Source: Williamsia soli (GTDB lineage Bacteria; Actinomycetota; Actinomycetes; Mycobacteriales; Mycobacteriaceae). From it: a DNA stretch of 64,000 nt. This document shows, piece by piece, positions 30,085-43,083 of the stretch. The stretch spans positions 124,001-188,000 of the forward strand of contig NZ_JAFRDR010000004.1 of assembly GCF_017377795.1 (NCBI RefSeq), written 5' to 3'. The position numbers were made by a program, and so were the translations under genes. The notes beneath the pieces are model-generated. The model was not told the origin of the DNA, ran no database searches, and worked only from the letters and a program-made list of their open reading frames with translations. Every line of letters starts with the position of its first letter. Within the stretch, counting starts at the first letter, position 1.

Positions 30085-30489
30085 TCAGCGCAGTTCTGCA
30101 GGTCGCTCCCCGTCATCGAGACGGGCGATCAGCTTTTTCGGAGCGATCAGGCGGTAGCTCGCGTCGAGGAGTTCTGCGACCTCCCGCCAATCCGGCTTCT
30201 TCGACAAGTCCAGACCCAGCCAGCCGTACGGACCCACGTATGCCGGGTAGAAGAAGCGGGCATCCTGCTCCAGTGCGGCGCGGTCGGTTTCCTCGACCTT
30301 GAACAGCAGAGAGGTCTCGAACTGCGGCCCACCCTTGACCCCACCGCCGTACATCCCGAACATCTTGCCGCCGCGAAAGGTGGGCCGACCGTGTGCGACG
30401 ACCTCCGTCGCGTCGGGAAACGCGAGCGCGACCTCGCGAAGCCGGATCAAGACCGGGTCGTCGTCGGAGAACATGATCGGGTGCGGCAT
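30085..30489 (-). CDS. MmcQ/YjbR-family protein
   Basis: A 134-residue single-domain protein of the YjbR/MmcQ (CyaY-like fold) family: HGRPTFRGGKMFGMYG, LLFKVEETDRAAL and PYGWLGLDLSKKPDWREV. Some relatives are annotated as DNA-binding, but function is unknown. TACGCT (30496-30501, minus) lies 6 bases before the ATG. Confidence 0.82.
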   Translation of the reverse strand: MPHPIMFSDDDPVLIRLREVALAFPDATEVVAHGRPTFRGGKMFGMYGGGVKGGPQFETSLLFKVEETDRAALEQDARFFYPAYVGPYGWLGLDLSKKPDWREVAELLDASYRLIAPKKLIARLDDGERPAELR

Positions 30490-30546
30490 GGGACCAGCGT
30501 AAAAGACCTCGGATGATCTGTCGGTCCACTCGACTATCTTGGTTGA

Positions 30547-33350
<2,804 letters not shown>

Positions 33351-33417
33351 GCCGGATATTGTCGCACCGCGCGGTCACCTGCGCCGCGCGCCCGGTCGCG
33401 ACCGTCGTCGGGCCCGG

Positions 33418-33768
33418 TCAGAACTCGCTGGGACCGGGGACCGTTCCGGGCAGGGGTTCGATGGCGACCGCGGTTCCGTATGCGCAGACCTCGATGCCGG
33501 TCCCACCGAACTCTGTGGTCTCGAAACGGAACGCCGTGACGGCGTTGGCGCCGCGTTGCTGGGCCTCGTTTGCCAGGCGCTGCAGCGCTTCCTGCCGGCA
33601 GTCGTGCAGCAGCTGGGTGATGCCTTTGAGCTCACCGCCTGCCATGGCCTTGAATCCGGCGCCGATGTTCGAACCGATGTTCCGGGAGCGAACCGTGAGG
33701 CCGAAACATTCGCCGAACGCGTAGTTGATTCGGTAGCCGGGGATCTCATTGGATGTGACGATGATCAT
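33418..33768 (-). CDS. YbjQ/UPF0145-family protein
   Basis: A 116-residue YbjQ-family protein: VTSNEIPGYRI at the start, SRNIGSNIGAGFKAMAGGEL and ANAVTAFRFETTEFG. The family is pentameric in structures and often annotated as heavy-metal binding; its function is not known. Start ATG at 33768. Confidence 0.88.
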   Translation of the reverse strand: MIIVTSNEIPGYRINYAFGECFGLTVRSRNIGSNIGAGFKAMAGGELKGITQLLHDCRQEALQRLANEAQQRGANAVTAFRFETTEFGGTGIEVCAYGTAVAIEPLPGTVPGPSEF

Positions 33769-33843
33769 TCGTCGACCCTACCGAGCAGGCGCGTTGTCGG
33801 CAGCGGTTGTGCACTTGCACCCGGAAGGCGGGACCATGACGTC

Positions 33844-34461
33844 ATGGTTACCGAACACAGTCCACAAGACTCCGGTGATCCGAGCGAGCAACAGTCGAAT
33901 CTGCCCGATCGGCAGGACGATTCAGATGTGACCACATCCGTTGCCCGACGGATCGAACCAGAGCGCGAACACGACTTCGTCGCCTGGACCGATGCCGGCA
34001 TCGCGCTGGCCCGGACGTTCCCCGGATTCCTGGGTGGCGGCTGGGTCCGTTCGTCCAGGATTCGCGACGAGTACTACGTGATGTACCGATTCGAGACCCA
34101 CGCGCAGGTCGACGACTGGGTGTCGTCGCCGGTCCGAAAGGCGTGGTTGTCGCGCGGGGAAGGCATCGCCGTCGACTACGCGACCCATCGTCTGTCGGGC
34201 ATCGAGGGCTGGTTCGAGCCCCAGTCGACGTTGACGAACGCGGTCCGGATCCTCAACCCCCCGCCGCCGCGCTGGAAACAGGCGATCACCATCTGGCTGG
34301 GTTTCTTCCCGTTGAGCCTGGCCATCAACTTCCTGGTCATCGCTCATCTGGGCACCCTGCCGTTGGTGGTCAAGACTCTGATAGCGACGTTGATCAACAC
34401 GCCGCTGATGGTCTACCTGGTCTTGCCGTGGATCACCGCAAGGCTCAAACGCTGGCTGTGA
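33844..34461 (+). CDS. ABM-domain membrane protein
   Basis: A 205-residue protein: a polar N-terminal segment, an antibiotic-biosynthesis-monooxygenase-type ferredoxin-like domain (residues ~40-130, RIRDEYYVMYRFETHAQVD), then two C-terminal membrane helices (LGFFPLSLAINFLVIAHL; TLINTPLMVYLVLPW). Many actinobacteria have this fusion; the substrate is unknown. The ATG at 33844 is used because the upstream extension overlaps ybjQ and is not conserved in style. Confidence 0.72.
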   Translation: MVTEHSPQDSGDPSEQQSNLPDRQDDSDVTTSVARRIEPEREHDFVAWTDAGIALARTFPGFLGGGWVRSSRIRDEYYVMYRFETHAQVDDWVSSPVRKAWLSRGEGIAVDYATHRLSGIEGWFEPQSTLTNAVRILNPPPPRWKQAITIWLGFFPLSLAINFLVIAHLGTLPLVVKTLIATLINTPLMVYLVLPWITARLKRWL

Positions 34462-34563
34462 CCGGACGGCCTGCCGGGGGAGTGCGCTCGGCGACTAGGC
34501 TGGTCCGGGGTTCCGGCCCATGGCCACGAGCCACACCACCGATTTTAGAAAGGGTGCATCTGC

Positions 34564-34863
34564 GTGTCTGCCATCTCGCGCGATGAGGTTGCGCATCTGG
34601 CCCGGCTGTCGCGGCTGGCGCTGACCGACGACGAACTCGACCACTACGCAGGACAGCTCGATTCGATCCTGTCGCACGTCGCCAACATCTCCGAGGTCGC
34701 CGCCGCCGACATCCCCGGGACCGCACACCCGGCTGATCTGGCCAACGTGCTGCGGCCCGATGTCGTTGTTCCAGGCCTGACCACCGAAGAAGCGCTGTCC
34801 GGCGCGCCCAACGTCGAGCAGGGCCGTTTCGCCGTACCGCAGATCCTCGGAGAAGACGAATGA
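34564..34863 (+). CDS. gatC: Asp/Glu-tRNA amidotransferase subunit C
   Basis: A 99-residue Gat[22 protein letters not shown] and the [14 protein letters not shown] segment that wraps around GatA-GatB. With GatA and GatB it converts Glu-tRNA(Gln) to Gln-tRNA(Gln), and the nearby gltX and tRNA-Gln fit this pathway. GTG start; ATGA overlap with gatA. Confidence 0.94.
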   Translation: MSAISRDEVAHLARLSRLALTDDELDHYAGQLDSILSHVANISEVAAADIPGTAHPADLANVLRPDVVVPGLTTEEALSGAPNVEQGRFAVPQILGEDE

Positions 34864-36356
34864 GCGCCCCCACCACCCGCGAGTCCGGTGCCATCACGGG
34901 ACAGTCGGCTGCCGAACTCGCCGAGAAGATCCATTCCGGCGACCTGTCCGCCGTCGAGGTCACCCAGGCCCACCTGGATCGCATCGGCGAGGTAGACGGC
35001 GAGCTGCACGCCTTCCTGCACGTGAACTCCGGCGAAGCGCTCACCGCTGCCGCTGAGGTCGACAAGGCTGTCGCGGCCGGACAGAAGCCTGCCTCGCCAC
35101 TTGCGGGTGTGCCGCTCGCGCTGAAGGACGTGTTCACGACCACTGACGCGCCGACCACCTGCGGTTCGAAGATGCTCGAGGGTTGGGTGCCCCCGTACGA
35201 CGCGACGGTCACCGCACGGTTGCGTGCCGCGGGGATCCCGATCCTCGGCAAGACCAACATGGACGAGTTCGCGATGGGGTCCTCCACGGAGAACTCGGCG
35301 TACGGCGTCACCCGGAACCCGTGGGACACCACCAAGATCCCCGGCGGCTCGGGTGGCGGCAGCGCTGCGGCGCTCGCATCGTTCCAGGCGCCGCTCGCGA
35401 TCGGTACCGACACCGGTGGTTCGGTGCGTCAGCCCGCGTCGGTCACCGGCACCGTCGGCGTCAAACCGACGTACGGCACGGTCTCGCGCTACGGCCTCGT
35501 CGCCTGTGCGTCGTCCCTGGATCAGGGCGGGCCGTGTGCACGTACCGTGCTCGACACCGCGTTGCTGCACCAGGTGATCGCCGGACATGATCCACGTGAT
35601 TCGACGTCGATCGACAAGCCCGTCGCCGACATGGTCGCGGCCGCGAAAGCCGGTGCGACCGAGGATCTTTCCGGTGTGAAGATCGGGATCGTGACCGAAC
35701 TCCAAGGCGAGGGCTACCAGGCCGGCGTGCTGAGCTCGTTCAACGCTGCCGTAGAGACCCTCAAAGAGCGTGGCGCGGAGATCGTCGAGGTCTCGTGCCC
35801 CCACTTCAGTTATGCGCTCGGCGCGTACTACCTCATCCTGCCGTCGGAGGTGTCGAGCAACCTCGCGCGGTTCGACGCCATGCGGTACGGACTGCGGGTC
35901 GGCGACGACGGCAGCCACAGTGCCGAACAGGTGATGGCGTTGACGCGTGAAGCGGGCTTTGGTGCAGAGGTCAAGCGGCGCATCATGATCGGAACCTACG
36001 CGCTGTCGTCGGGTTACTACGACGCGTACTACGGCCAGGCCCAGAAGGTACGGACGCTGATCGCCCGTGACTTCGCCAAGGCCTACGAGTCTGTCGACGT
36101 CCTGATCTCACCGACCACCCCGACGACCGCATTCGCGATCGGCGAGAAGGTCGACGATCCGCTGGCGATGTATCTCTTCGACCTGTGCACCTTGCCGGTC
36201 AACCTCGCAGGAAACTGCGCGATGTCGGTGCCGTCGGGCCTGTCGGCCGACGACGGTCTGCCCGTCGGGTTGCAGATCATGGCCCCGTCTCTGGCCGATG
36301 AGCGGCTCTACCGCGTCGGCGCCGCCTACGAAGCTGCCCGAGGCCCGATCGTCTGA
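34860..36356 (+). CDS. gatA: Asp/Glu-tRNA amidotransferase subunit A
   Basis: Amidase subunit (498 residues) that releases ammonia from glutamine. The Ser-cis-Ser-Lys triad residues are visible: K89 (PLALKDVF), the GGSGGGSAA serine and the [11 protein letters not shown] serine. Coupled to gatC. The gene ends 11 bases before a large palindrome. Confidence 0.96.
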   Translation: MSAPTTRESGAITGQSAAELAEKIHSGDLSAVEVTQAHLDRIGEVDGELHAFLHVNSGEALTAAAEVDKAVAAGQKPASPLAGVPLALKDVFTTTDAPTTCGSKMLEGWVPPYDATVTARLRAAGIPILGKTNMDEFAMGSSTENSAYGVTRNPWDTTKIPGGSGGGSAAALASFQAPLAIGTDTGGSVRQPASVTGTVGVKPTYGTVSRYGLVACASSLDQGGPCARTVLDTALLHQVIAGHDPRDSTSIDKPVADMVAAAKAGATEDLSGVKIGIVTELQGEGYQAGVLSSFNAAVETLKERGAEIVEVSCPHFSYALGAYYLILPSEVSSNLARFDAMRYGLRVGDDGSHSAEQVMALTREAGFGAEVKRRIMIGTYALSSGYYDAYYGQAQKVRTLIARDFAKAYESVDVLISPTTPTTAFAIGEKVDDPLAMYLFDLCTLPVNLAGNCAMSVPSGLSADDGLPVGLQIMAPSLADERLYRVGAAYEAARGPIV

Positions 36357-36366
36357 CCCCAAACCC

Positions 36367-36431
36367 CCGAAATTGGGCCCTTTTGGCGGTGCCCACCTGG
36401 GCGTTTGGTCGCCAAAAGGCCCCATTTTCGG
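36367..36431. repeat. Intergenic imperfect palindrome between gatA and the hydrolase gene
   Basis: Twenty-two-base arms 36367-36388 and 36410-36431 pair with two mismatches. The 21-base loop contains ACCTGGGCGTTTG (36395-36407), which recurs exactly in the loop at 41528-41540. The right arm ends two bases before the facing stop codon, so it may serve both genes as a terminator. Confidence 0.75.
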
Positions 36432-36432
36432 T

Positions 36433-37635
36433 CTATCGGGGGCAGCTGGGAACGGTGAGTCCCTGCTCCGTGCCGTACTGATGTCCGTGGCCGGCGGGGT
36501 ACGACAGCGCACCGATCAGGTCGACACTCGCCTGGACAAAACCGGCGACCGGAAACCACGGCGGCGTGGGCAGGTCTGAACTGGTTGCCGGCGGTAATAC
36601 CGGTGGCTGCCACAGCAGTCGCGGCGACCATCGCACGACGGGATCTGAGCCGTTGGCGACCACGGTGGTCCTTGCCGCTGCGAGTGCGGCCGAATCGGCA
36701 GGCGCGCCGACCAATACCGTGTGGCAGATGGAGTCCGGGGCGCGGCGCTCCGCCCATGACCGGGCGGCGTCGGCACCCACCGCCCCGAGGCTCTGGCCGT
36801 AGACATAGATGCTGGGCCGCGAGGATTCCGGAGCCGCACCGACGGTGCGCACGAGCGCGGACACCAGCGCGACGGCGCTCGCACGGGCCGGTTCCGGACT
36901 GCCCAGAAAAGCCTGCCAGGACGGGATGTCGCTGTACTGCAGCGCGATCACACTGACGTCACCCCCGAACCGCGACTCGAATCCCCTCAACGCGTCGCCG
37001 TCGACCCAACCCGATCCGGTCGGCACCGCGACCACCACCGCGCCGCGCTCCATACCTCCCGCGATCTGCCAGCGGTGCACGGTCGCCGCGGCACGGTTGT
37101 CGAAGTCCTTGTCGGAGCCCTCGAGTGAGCCGTAGATCCGTAAGGAGGAGGGCTGCGCGTCGGCGCTGACAAAAGTGGTCGCCACCGCCTCGGCGGGGTT
37201 CGCGCCTGCGGGTGACGGCATCGCCGTGAGCGCGAGGGCTGCGGCGACCACCGCAACAACGGCGCGGCTCCGGCGACCGAGCGCGCACGCTGCCGCGACG
37301 ACCACCGACGGGGCGAGCGCGGTCACAATCCACACCGCGTCGACCGGTCGGGTGCCCAGCGCACCACGGAGATCGTTCTGCCACAACACCATTGCTGTGA
37401 AGAATGCGAGACCGAGGGTGCCTGCGACGGCGGCCGCGATCCGTCGCGACCGGTTGCCGCACGGCCGCCAGTGACCCGCGATCGCGCCGAGCAGGGCGCC
37501 CAGGCCACCGAATGCCGCGAGCAGCAGTCCGGCGATCAGACCGGTGCGCGGTAGTGAGCCAGGCGCCAACGCAACAGCGGCGCCCATCAGCGCGCCGGTA
37601 CTGACGAGGGAATGAGGCCACCGCGGCGCGCTCAT
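36433..37635 (-). CDS. Membrane alpha/beta hydrolase (Abhydrolase_9-like)
   Basis: A 400-residue protein with four or five N-terminal membrane segments (to residue ~140) and an extracytoplasmic hydrolase-like domain. The likely nucleophile lies in VYGQSLGAVGAD; other catalytic residues are not clear, but HGHQYGTEQG near the C terminus may hold the histidine. Coupled to the phospholipase A2 gene by an ATGA overlap, so a joint role in lipid turnover at the membrane is plausible. Confidence 0.75.
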   Translation of the reverse strand: MSAPRWPHSLVSTGALMGAAVALAPGSLPRTGLIAGLLLAAFGGLGALLGAIAGHWRPCGNRSRRIAAAVAGTLGLAFFTAMVLWQNDLRGALGTRPVDAVWIVTALAPSVVVAAACALGRRSRAVVAVVAAALALTAMPSPAGANPAEAVATTFVSADAQPSSLRIYGSLEGSDKDFDNRAAATVHRWQIAGGMERGAVVVAVPTGSGWVDGDALRGFESRFGGDVSVIALQYSDIPSWQAFLGSPEPARASAVALVSALVRTVGAAPESSRPSIYVYGQSLGAVGADAARSWAERRAPDSICHTVLVGAPADSAALAAARTTVVANGSDPVVRWSPRLLWQPPVLPPATSSDLPTPPWFPVAGFVQASVDLIGALSYPAGHGHQYGTEQGLTVPSCPR

Positions 37636-38237
37636 CGCAGGCCTGCCAGCGACATGATCTCTTCGCCGCCGCGGGCGAAGGACGATGCGATGATCGCCGG
37701 CGTCGACTCCTTCGCCACCGGGGCGCTGCCCCGCTGGCGCCAGGTATTGAAGGCAACGCCGGCATGCGCCAGGTCGGCTGCCCAGTCGCAGGCCGGGTTA
37801 CTGCAGGTCCGATGCATTCTGTCGCCCAGCATGCGGTCCAAGGCGACGCGGGCCCATCCGCCCAGCGGCGTGCCGTTCCTCGCGGCAAGCCGCAGTAGGT
37901 CGTACCCGAAGTCGTGGACCTTGCACGGCGCCTCGAACCGGCCGGGCAACGGGACCGGCGACGAGCAATCGCCTGCGGGATCGGTAGGCGCGCCGTCGAC
38001 CAGGACCGGGCGGTAGCCCATCTCCGCCTCGAAATCCGCGGGTAGAACGGACAGGGCGATCGCAGGATCCGGGCCGACGAGAGCGGACACCGCGGCGCCG
38101 GCCGGGGTGCGGAGGTCGGCGGCGTCGCTATACGGACCGGCGGCAGACGCCACCGCGGACGCCGGCCACACCCCGAGTCCGACGACAAAAGAGATCGCCA
38201 AGCTGGACAACAACATTCGACTTCGTGCTGCGTGCAT
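37632..38237 (-). CDS. Secreted phospholipase A2-family protein
   Basis: Signal peptide (to about residue 32) then a prokaryotic PLA2-type domain with APCKVHDFGYDLLR (C105, H108, D109; the His-Asp dyad) and CSNPACDWAADLAHAG (second helix). C91, C105 and later cysteines may form disulfides. It has the length of the streptomycete-type enzyme plus an extended N terminus. Predicted to release fatty acids from phospholipids outside the cell. Absent at this place in M. tuberculosis. Confidence 0.85.
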   Translation of the reverse strand: MHAARSRMLLSSLAISFVVGLGVWPASAVASAAGPYSDAADLRTPAGAAVSALVGPDPAIALSVLPADFEAEMGYRPVLVDGAPTDPAGDCSSPVPLPGRFEAPCKVHDFGYDLLRLAARNGTPLGGWARVALDRMLGDRMHRTCSNPACDWAADLAHAGVAFNTWRQRGSAPVAKESTPAIIASSFARGGEEIMSLAGLR

Positions 38238-38402
38238 GAAGTCAATCTAGGAATGGATGGCACGGTCCCACATCGGTCGGATGTGGGACCGCGGGCCACC
38301 CTGCCGGCGTGAGGTCGGCCGCGGGTGCGCGCCGGAAGTCAGACCGTCATCTCCCTCTCAGGTATGAGGACCGATGAGGGTTCGGTGGCTACCGTGAACG
38401 CA

Positions 38403-39674
38403 ATGAGACTGTGGAATGCCGCCACCGACTACGTGGTCGACGAGGCGAAAAAGTTGCCGATCGCCACCGAGCCCGCGGTCGCGCACTTCCTGGGTCAGAA
38501 GATCAACCTCTTCTTCACCGTCGTCGCACTGATCATGTACTCGATTGCCTGGCCGACCCTGGCCGTCACGCATGAGGTGCAGCCGGCCATGTTGCCGATC
38601 ATCTCGGCGTTCGCTGCCTTGCCGATCATGTTCGGATGGTCGAACCCGACCCTGGGGTGGGCCATCTCGGTGATCTCGGCGCAGGTCATCGGGCTGACCG
38701 TCGATCGCATCAACGATTGGAACTACACCATCCAGGTGGTGCACCTGATCGAACTGTTGGTGCTGACGGTGTTGGCGTACCTGCGGGCACCACTGCGATT
38801 GTTGCCGGTGTTCTGGGCGGTCTCGTGTGTCGTGGTCTACATGGCGGCGCCGCCGGAAGCCGAGGACGGCTGGGTGGTGGGGCTGACCATCGCGGCGGTG
38901 ATCTGCGTCTTGATCAGGATCATCCTGCGGTCCCGTGCCCAATTGGCCCAGCAAACCATGTTGAAAGACACCGAGAAGTCGAAGAACGCCGTACTCGAAG
39001 AGCGTACGCGAATCGCCCGAGATCTTCATGACGTTGTGGCGCATCGGATGTCGGTGGTGGTGGTGCAGTCGCAGACCGCGAAATACCGGATCGACGGCGT
39101 GGGGGAGGCCGCCGCTGCCGAGTTCGACGCCATCGCCGATGTTGCGCGAGAGGCACTCGACGAGGTCCGCGTGATGCTGGGAGTGCTTCGGCTCGAAGAT
39201 GATTCGCCTCGTGCGGAAGCGTATGCGCGAAATCCGAACCCCGGGATCGCCGACATCGACGGCATCGTCGCCGCGACCAGAGGGGCCGGCGTCGACGTCA
39301 GTTATCGACCGTTGGACACCGGCGCGCACGTGGGGGATGCCTGCGCGCTGGTGGCGTACCGCATTGTCCAGGAGTCGCTGGCGAACGTCACCCGCTACGC
39401 CGCCGGTGCCCGGGTCGACGTCGTCCTGTCGGTATCGGGCGACGATCTCGACGTGGTGGTGTCGAACACCGTGCCGACCGCCAGTCCCATCAACCTGGAA
39501 TCGGCTGGCGGTCAGGGAATCCCGGGAATGCTCGAACGCGCGAAGGCCGTCGGCGGGGTGCTCTCGGCGGCTCCGCAGCCCGACGGGGGCTTTGTGGTCC
39601 GAGCCCGGCTGCCGTTGCGGGCCGTCGGCACACCCGGACTCGGGCAATGGGGTCCCGTCGCCGAGTCGGCCTGA
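38403..39674 (+). CDS. Sensor histidine kinase (HisKA_3 type)
   Basis: A NarL/DesK-type kinase with about five membrane helices (residues 34-180), a HisKA_3 dimerisation helix with the phosphoacceptor H209 (RTRIARDLHDVVAHRMSVV) and an HATPase domain with VQESLANVTRYA and GQGIPGMLERA. Input signal unknown, no extracellular loop of size. Paired with the response regulator 15 bases downstream. The ATG at 38403 is chosen; an ATG at 38364 and a GTG at 38325 are alternatives. Confidence 0.9.
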   Translation: MRLWNAATDYVVDEAKKLPIATEPAVAHFLGQKINLFFTVVALIMYSIAWPTLAVTHEVQPAMLPIISAFAALPIMFGWSNPTLGWAISVISAQVIGLTVDRINDWNYTIQVVHLIELLVLTVLAYLRAPLRLLPVFWAVSCVVVYMAAPPEAEDGWVVGLTIAAVICVLIRIILRSRAQLAQQTMLKDTEKSKNAVLEERTRIARDLHDVVAHRMSVVVVQSQTAKYRIDGVGEAAAAEFDAIADVAREALDEVRVMLGVLRLEDDSPRAEAYARNPNPGIADIDGIVAATRGAGVDVSYRPLDTGAHVGDACALVAYRIVQESLANVTRYAAGARVDVVLSVSGDDLDVVVSNTVPTASPINLESAGGQGIPGMLERAKAVGGVLSAAPQPDGGFVVRARLPLRAVGTPGLGQWGPVAESA

Positions 39675-39689
39675 AAGTAGGGTGGGGGC

Positions 39690-40343
39690 GTGTCGATCAC
39701 GGTCTTCATCGCAGACGATCAAGCGATGGTGCGGCAGGGCTTCGGTGCTCTGCTGGGCGCGCAGTCCGATATCTCGGTGGTCGGTGACGCAGCGGACGGT
39801 CAGGCGGCGGTCACCGCAATCCGTCAATTGCATCCCGACGTCGTGTTGATGGATGTGCGGATGCCCAAATTGGACGGCCTGGCCGCAGCCGAACAGCTGT
39901 TGACCGGCCCCGGCAAAGTCCAGAGCAAGATTCTGATGCTGACCACATTCGACATCGACGACTACGTCTACCAGGCGCTCCGGATCGGTGCCTCCGGCTT
40001 CATGTTGAAAGATGCGCCCGCGGAGGAGCTCGTCCGGGCGGTACGGGTCGTGGCGGCGGGGGAGGCGCTGCTCGCGCCGTCGGTCACCCGCCGGCTCATC
40101 GCCGAGGTGACCAGCAGGCACAGGCCCCGTAGAGCGGAACCCGGCGAGCTCGCCGGCCTGACTCCGCGCGAGCGTGAAGTGCTCGAACAGGACGCCGAGG
40201 GCAAGTCGAACGCCGAGATCGCCGGGCATCTGTTCGTGGCCGAACAGACGGTCAAGACCCATGTCAGCAACGTGCTGTCGAAGCTGCATCTGCGCGACCG
40301 CGCGCAAGCGGTGGTCTATGCCTACGAAAACGGAGTTCGCTGA
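39690..40343 (+). CDS. NarL/FixJ-family response regulator
   Basis: Receiver domain with phosphoacceptor D55 (VLMDVRMPKLDG) and a LuxR-type helix-turn-helix (GLTPREREVLEQDAEGKSNAEIA, TVKTHVSNVLSKL). 217 residues. It forms the partner of the kinase upstream. The GTG start follows AGGGTGGGGGC. Target genes are unknown. Confidence 0.94.
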   Translation: MSITVFIADDQAMVRQGFGALLGAQSDISVVGDAADGQAAVTAIRQLHPDVVLMDVRMPKLDGLAAAEQLLTGPGKVQSKILMLTTFDIDDYVYQALRIGASGFMLKDAPAEELVRAVRVVAAGEALLAPSVTRRLIAEVTSRHRPRRAEPGELAGLTPREREVLEQDAEGKSNAEIAGHLFVAEQTVKTHVSNVLSKLHLRDRAQAVVYAYENGVR

Positions 40344-40459
40344 CCACCTCCGACGCCGGTAGCTCAGCCAGACCCGGCGATGAGTTGCACAATTGACCAT
40401 GGCGGGCAGATGCCCGCCCGACCCGAACGATGATCGCCAGACGAGGAGCGGGACACCAC

Positions 40460-41491
40460 ATGCGCATTGGAGTGCTTACTGGCGGCGGCGACTGCCCGGG
40501 CCTGAACGCGGTCATCCGCGCGGTGGTCCGGACCAGCGAGGTGCGGTACGGCTCGGCGGTGGTCGGATTTCTCGACGGCTGGCGCGGATTGCTCGAGGAC
40601 CGGCGCATCCACCTCGCGGCCGACGATCGCAACGACCGGCTGCTCGCCAAGGGCGGCACCATGCTCGGCACCGCTAGGACCCACCCCGACAAGCTCCGGG
40701 CCGGCCTCGATCAGATCCGCCAGACGCTCGACGACAACGGCATCGACGTCCTGATCCCCATCGGCGGTGAGGGGACGCTGACCGCGGCCACCTGGCTCTC
40801 GGATGAGGGAGTACCTGTGGTCGGTGTGCCCAAGACCATCGACAACGACATCAACTGCACCGACGTCACGTTCGGCTTCGACACCGCACTGACCGTCGCC
40901 ACGGATGCGATCGACCGTCTGCACAGCACCGCGGAATCGCATCAGCGCGTGATGCTGGTCGAGGTGATGGGACGGCATGCCGGCTGGATCGCACTGCATT
41001 CCGGGATCGCCTCGGGCGCACACATGATCCTGATCCCCGAACAGCCCTTTGACGTCGAAGAGGTCTGCCGGTTGGTCAAACGACGTTTCCAGCGCGGTGA
41101 TTCGCATTTCATCTGCGTCGTCGCCGAGGGGGCCAAACCCAAGGAGGGCACCTTCTCGATGGCCCAAGGCGGTATCGACGAGTTCGGTCATGAGCGGTTC
41201 ACAGGCGTCGCGCAGCAACTTGCCATCGAGATCGAGCGCCGGATCAACAAAGAAGTCCGCACCACAGTGCTCGGACATGTCCAGCGCGGCGGTAAGCCGA
41301 CCCCCTACGACCGGGTGCTGGCCACGAGGTTCGGTGTCAACGCCGCCGACGCCGCGCACAACGGCGACACCGGGATGATGGTCAGCCTGCAGGGCCCGAA
41401 CATCGGACTGGTCCCGATCGGCGAGGCAACCAAGGAACTCAAGCTCGTCCCGCAGAACCGGTACGAGGACGCGGCGGCCTTCTTCGGCTGA
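40460..41491 (+). CDS. pfkA: 6-phosphofructokinase
   Basis: A 343-residue PfkA-family glycolytic kinase: [26 protein letters not shown] and PKTIDNDI. The usual donor-deciding positions are Gly in GGEGT and Lys in PKTIDND (the E. coli enzyme has Gly in both), so ATP versus PPi use cannot be read from sequence; the mycobacterial orthologue uses ATP. The ATG at 40460 follows GAGGAGCGGG. Followed by a palindrome and gatB, as in mycobacteria. Confidence 0.93.
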   Translation: MRIGVLTGGGDCPGLNAVIRAVVRTSEVRYGSAVVGFLDGWRGLLEDRRIHLAADDRNDRLLAKGGTMLGTARTHPDKLRAGLDQIRQTLDDNGIDVLIPIGGEGTLTAATWLSDEGVPVVGVPKTIDNDINCTDVTFGFDTALTVATDAIDRLHSTAESHQRVMLVEVMGRHAGWIALHSGIASGAHMILIPEQPFDVEEVCRLVKRRFQRGDSHFICVVAEGAKPKEGTFSMAQGGIDEFGHERFTGVAQQLAIEIERRINKEVRTTVLGHVQRGGKPTPYDRVLATRFGVNAADAAHNGDTGMMVSLQGPNIGLVPIGEATKELKLVPQNRYEDAAAFFG

Positions 41492-41499
41492 CCCACCTC

Positions 41500-41564
41500 C
41501 CGGTCTTGGTGGGTTTCGGCGATGCCGACCTGGGCGTTTGTTCGCCCGAACCCACCAATTCCGG
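41500..41564. repeat. Intergenic imperfect palindrome between pfkA and gatB
   Basis: Arms 41500-41523 and 41541-41564 pair with a few mismatches (GGTGGGTT...AACCCACC). The loop carries ACCTGGGCGTTTG (41528-41540), identical to the loop at 36395-36407. Unlike its relatives it lies between two genes in the same direction. Confidence 0.7.
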
Positions 41565-41591
41565 ACCGCGGGAGGCGGTTAAACTCGTGGT

Positions 41592-43082
41592 ATGACTGAC
41601 TTGCTCGACTATGACGACGTGATCGCGGAGTTCGACCCGGTGATGGGTATGGAGGTCCATGTCGAGCTGGGCACCAATACCAAGATGTTCTGTGGTTGCC
41701 CCACCGCGTTCGGCGCCGAGCCCAACACCCAGGTGTGCCCGGTCTGCATCGGTCTGCCCGGATCGCTGCCCGTCGTGAACGAGAAGGCCATCGAGTCAGC
41801 GATCCGGATCGGCCTCGCACTGAACTGCTCCATCCGGCCGTCGAGCACGTTCGCGCGCAAGAACTACTTCTACCCGGATCAGCCGAAGAACTACCAGATC
41901 TCGCAGTACGACGACCCGATCGCGCACGACGGTCACCTCGACGTCGTCTTGGATGACGGCACCACGTGGCGTGTCGACATCGAGCGCGCGCACATGGAAG
42001 AGGACACCGGCAAGTCCCTGCACATCGGCACCACCGGGCGGATCTCCGGGGCCAGTCACTCGCTGCTCGACTACAACCGCGCGGGCGTGCCACTCATCGA
42101 GATCGTCTCCAAGCCCATCGAAGGTGCGGGCGCCCGAGCTCCCGAAGTCGCCCGGGCATATGTGACGGCTCTGCGTGACCTGCTCAAGTCTCTCGACGTG
42201 TCGGATGTGCGGATGGATCAGGGTTCGATGCGCTGTGACGCGAACCTGTCGTTGATGCGCAAGGACGCCACCGAGTTCGGTACCCGTACCGAGACGAAGA
42301 ACGTGAACTCCCTCAAGAGCGTCGAGGTCGCGGTGCGGTACGAGATGCGCAGGCAGGCAGCGCTTCTGCTCGCGGGAACCGCCATCGTCCAAGAGACCCG
42401 GCACTTTCAGGAGACCGACGGATCGACCTCCGCGGGCAGGCGGAAGGAAACCGCGGACGACTACCGGTATTTCCCCGAGCCAGACCTGCCGCCGGTGCAG
42501 CCCGCCGCGGACTGGATCGAAGAGATCCGTGCCACCCTGCCCGAGCTGCCGTGGCTGCGCCGGGCGCGGATCCAGCAGGAATGGGGCGTCTCCGACGAGG
42601 TGATGCGCGACCTCGTGAACGTCGGTGCGGTTGACCTGATCATCGCCACCGTCGACGCCGGAGCGCCGGTCGAGGCGGCCCGCGGATGGTGGGTGTCCTT
42701 CCTTGCGCAGCAGGCCAATTCCCGCGACACCGAGCTGGCTGATCTACCGATCACCCCGGTTCAGGTCGCCAAGGTCGTGGCTCTCGTCGAGGAGGGCAAG
42801 TTGACCAACAAGCTTGCCCAGCAGGTGGTAACCGGGGTCCTCGACGGTGAGGGCGAACCCGAGCAGATCATCGCGGACAAGGGCCTGGAAGTGGTCCGCG
42901 ACGATTCGGCCCTGCAGAAGGCTGTTGACGAGGCCCTGGCCAACAACCCCGACATTGCCGAGAAGATCCGCAGCGGCAAGGTCGCGGCCGCAGGCAAGAT
43001 CGTCGGCGACGTCATGAAGGCCACCCGCGGCCAGGCCGACCCGGGCCGCGTCAAAGAGCTTGTGTTGGCGGCCTGCCAGTAG
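41592..43082 (+). CDS. gatB: Asp/Glu-tRNA amidotransferase subunit B
   Basis: GatB (496 residues) binds the misacylated tRNA and transfers ammonia. Motifs [23 protein letters not shown] in the YqeY-like tail, and [11 protein letters not shown] are present. TAAACT (41580-41585) lies 6 bases before the ATG, a leaderless layout. Confidence 0.95.
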   Translation: MTDLLDYDDVIAEFDPVMGMEVHVELGTNTKMFCGCPTAFGAEPNTQVCPVCIGLPGSLPVVNEKAIESAIRIGLALNCSIRPSSTFARKNYFYPDQPKNYQISQYDDPIAHDGHLDVVLDDGTTWRVDIERAHMEEDTGKSLHIGTTGRISGASHSLLDYNRAGVPLIEIVSKPIEGAGARAPEVARAYVTALRDLLKSLDVSDVRMDQGSMRCDANLSLMRKDATEFGTRTETKNVNSLKSVEVAVRYEMRRQAALLLAGTAIVQETRHFQETDGSTSAGRRKETADDYRYFPEPDLPPVQPAADWIEEIRATLPELPWLRRARIQQEWGVSDEVMRDLVNVGAVDLIIATVDAGAPVEAARGWWVSFLAQQANSRDTELADLPITPVQVAKVVALVEEGKLTNKLAQQVVTGVLDGEGEPEQIIADKGLEVVRDDSALQKAVDEALANNPDIAEKIRSGKVAAAGKIVGDVMKATRGQADPGRVKELVLAACQ

Positions 43083-43083
43083 C

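Noticed and set aside
38358-40400. 680-codon minus-strand frame opposite the two-component system
   Set aside because: Low-complexity composition, no motif, and both real genes on the plus strand have complete domains.
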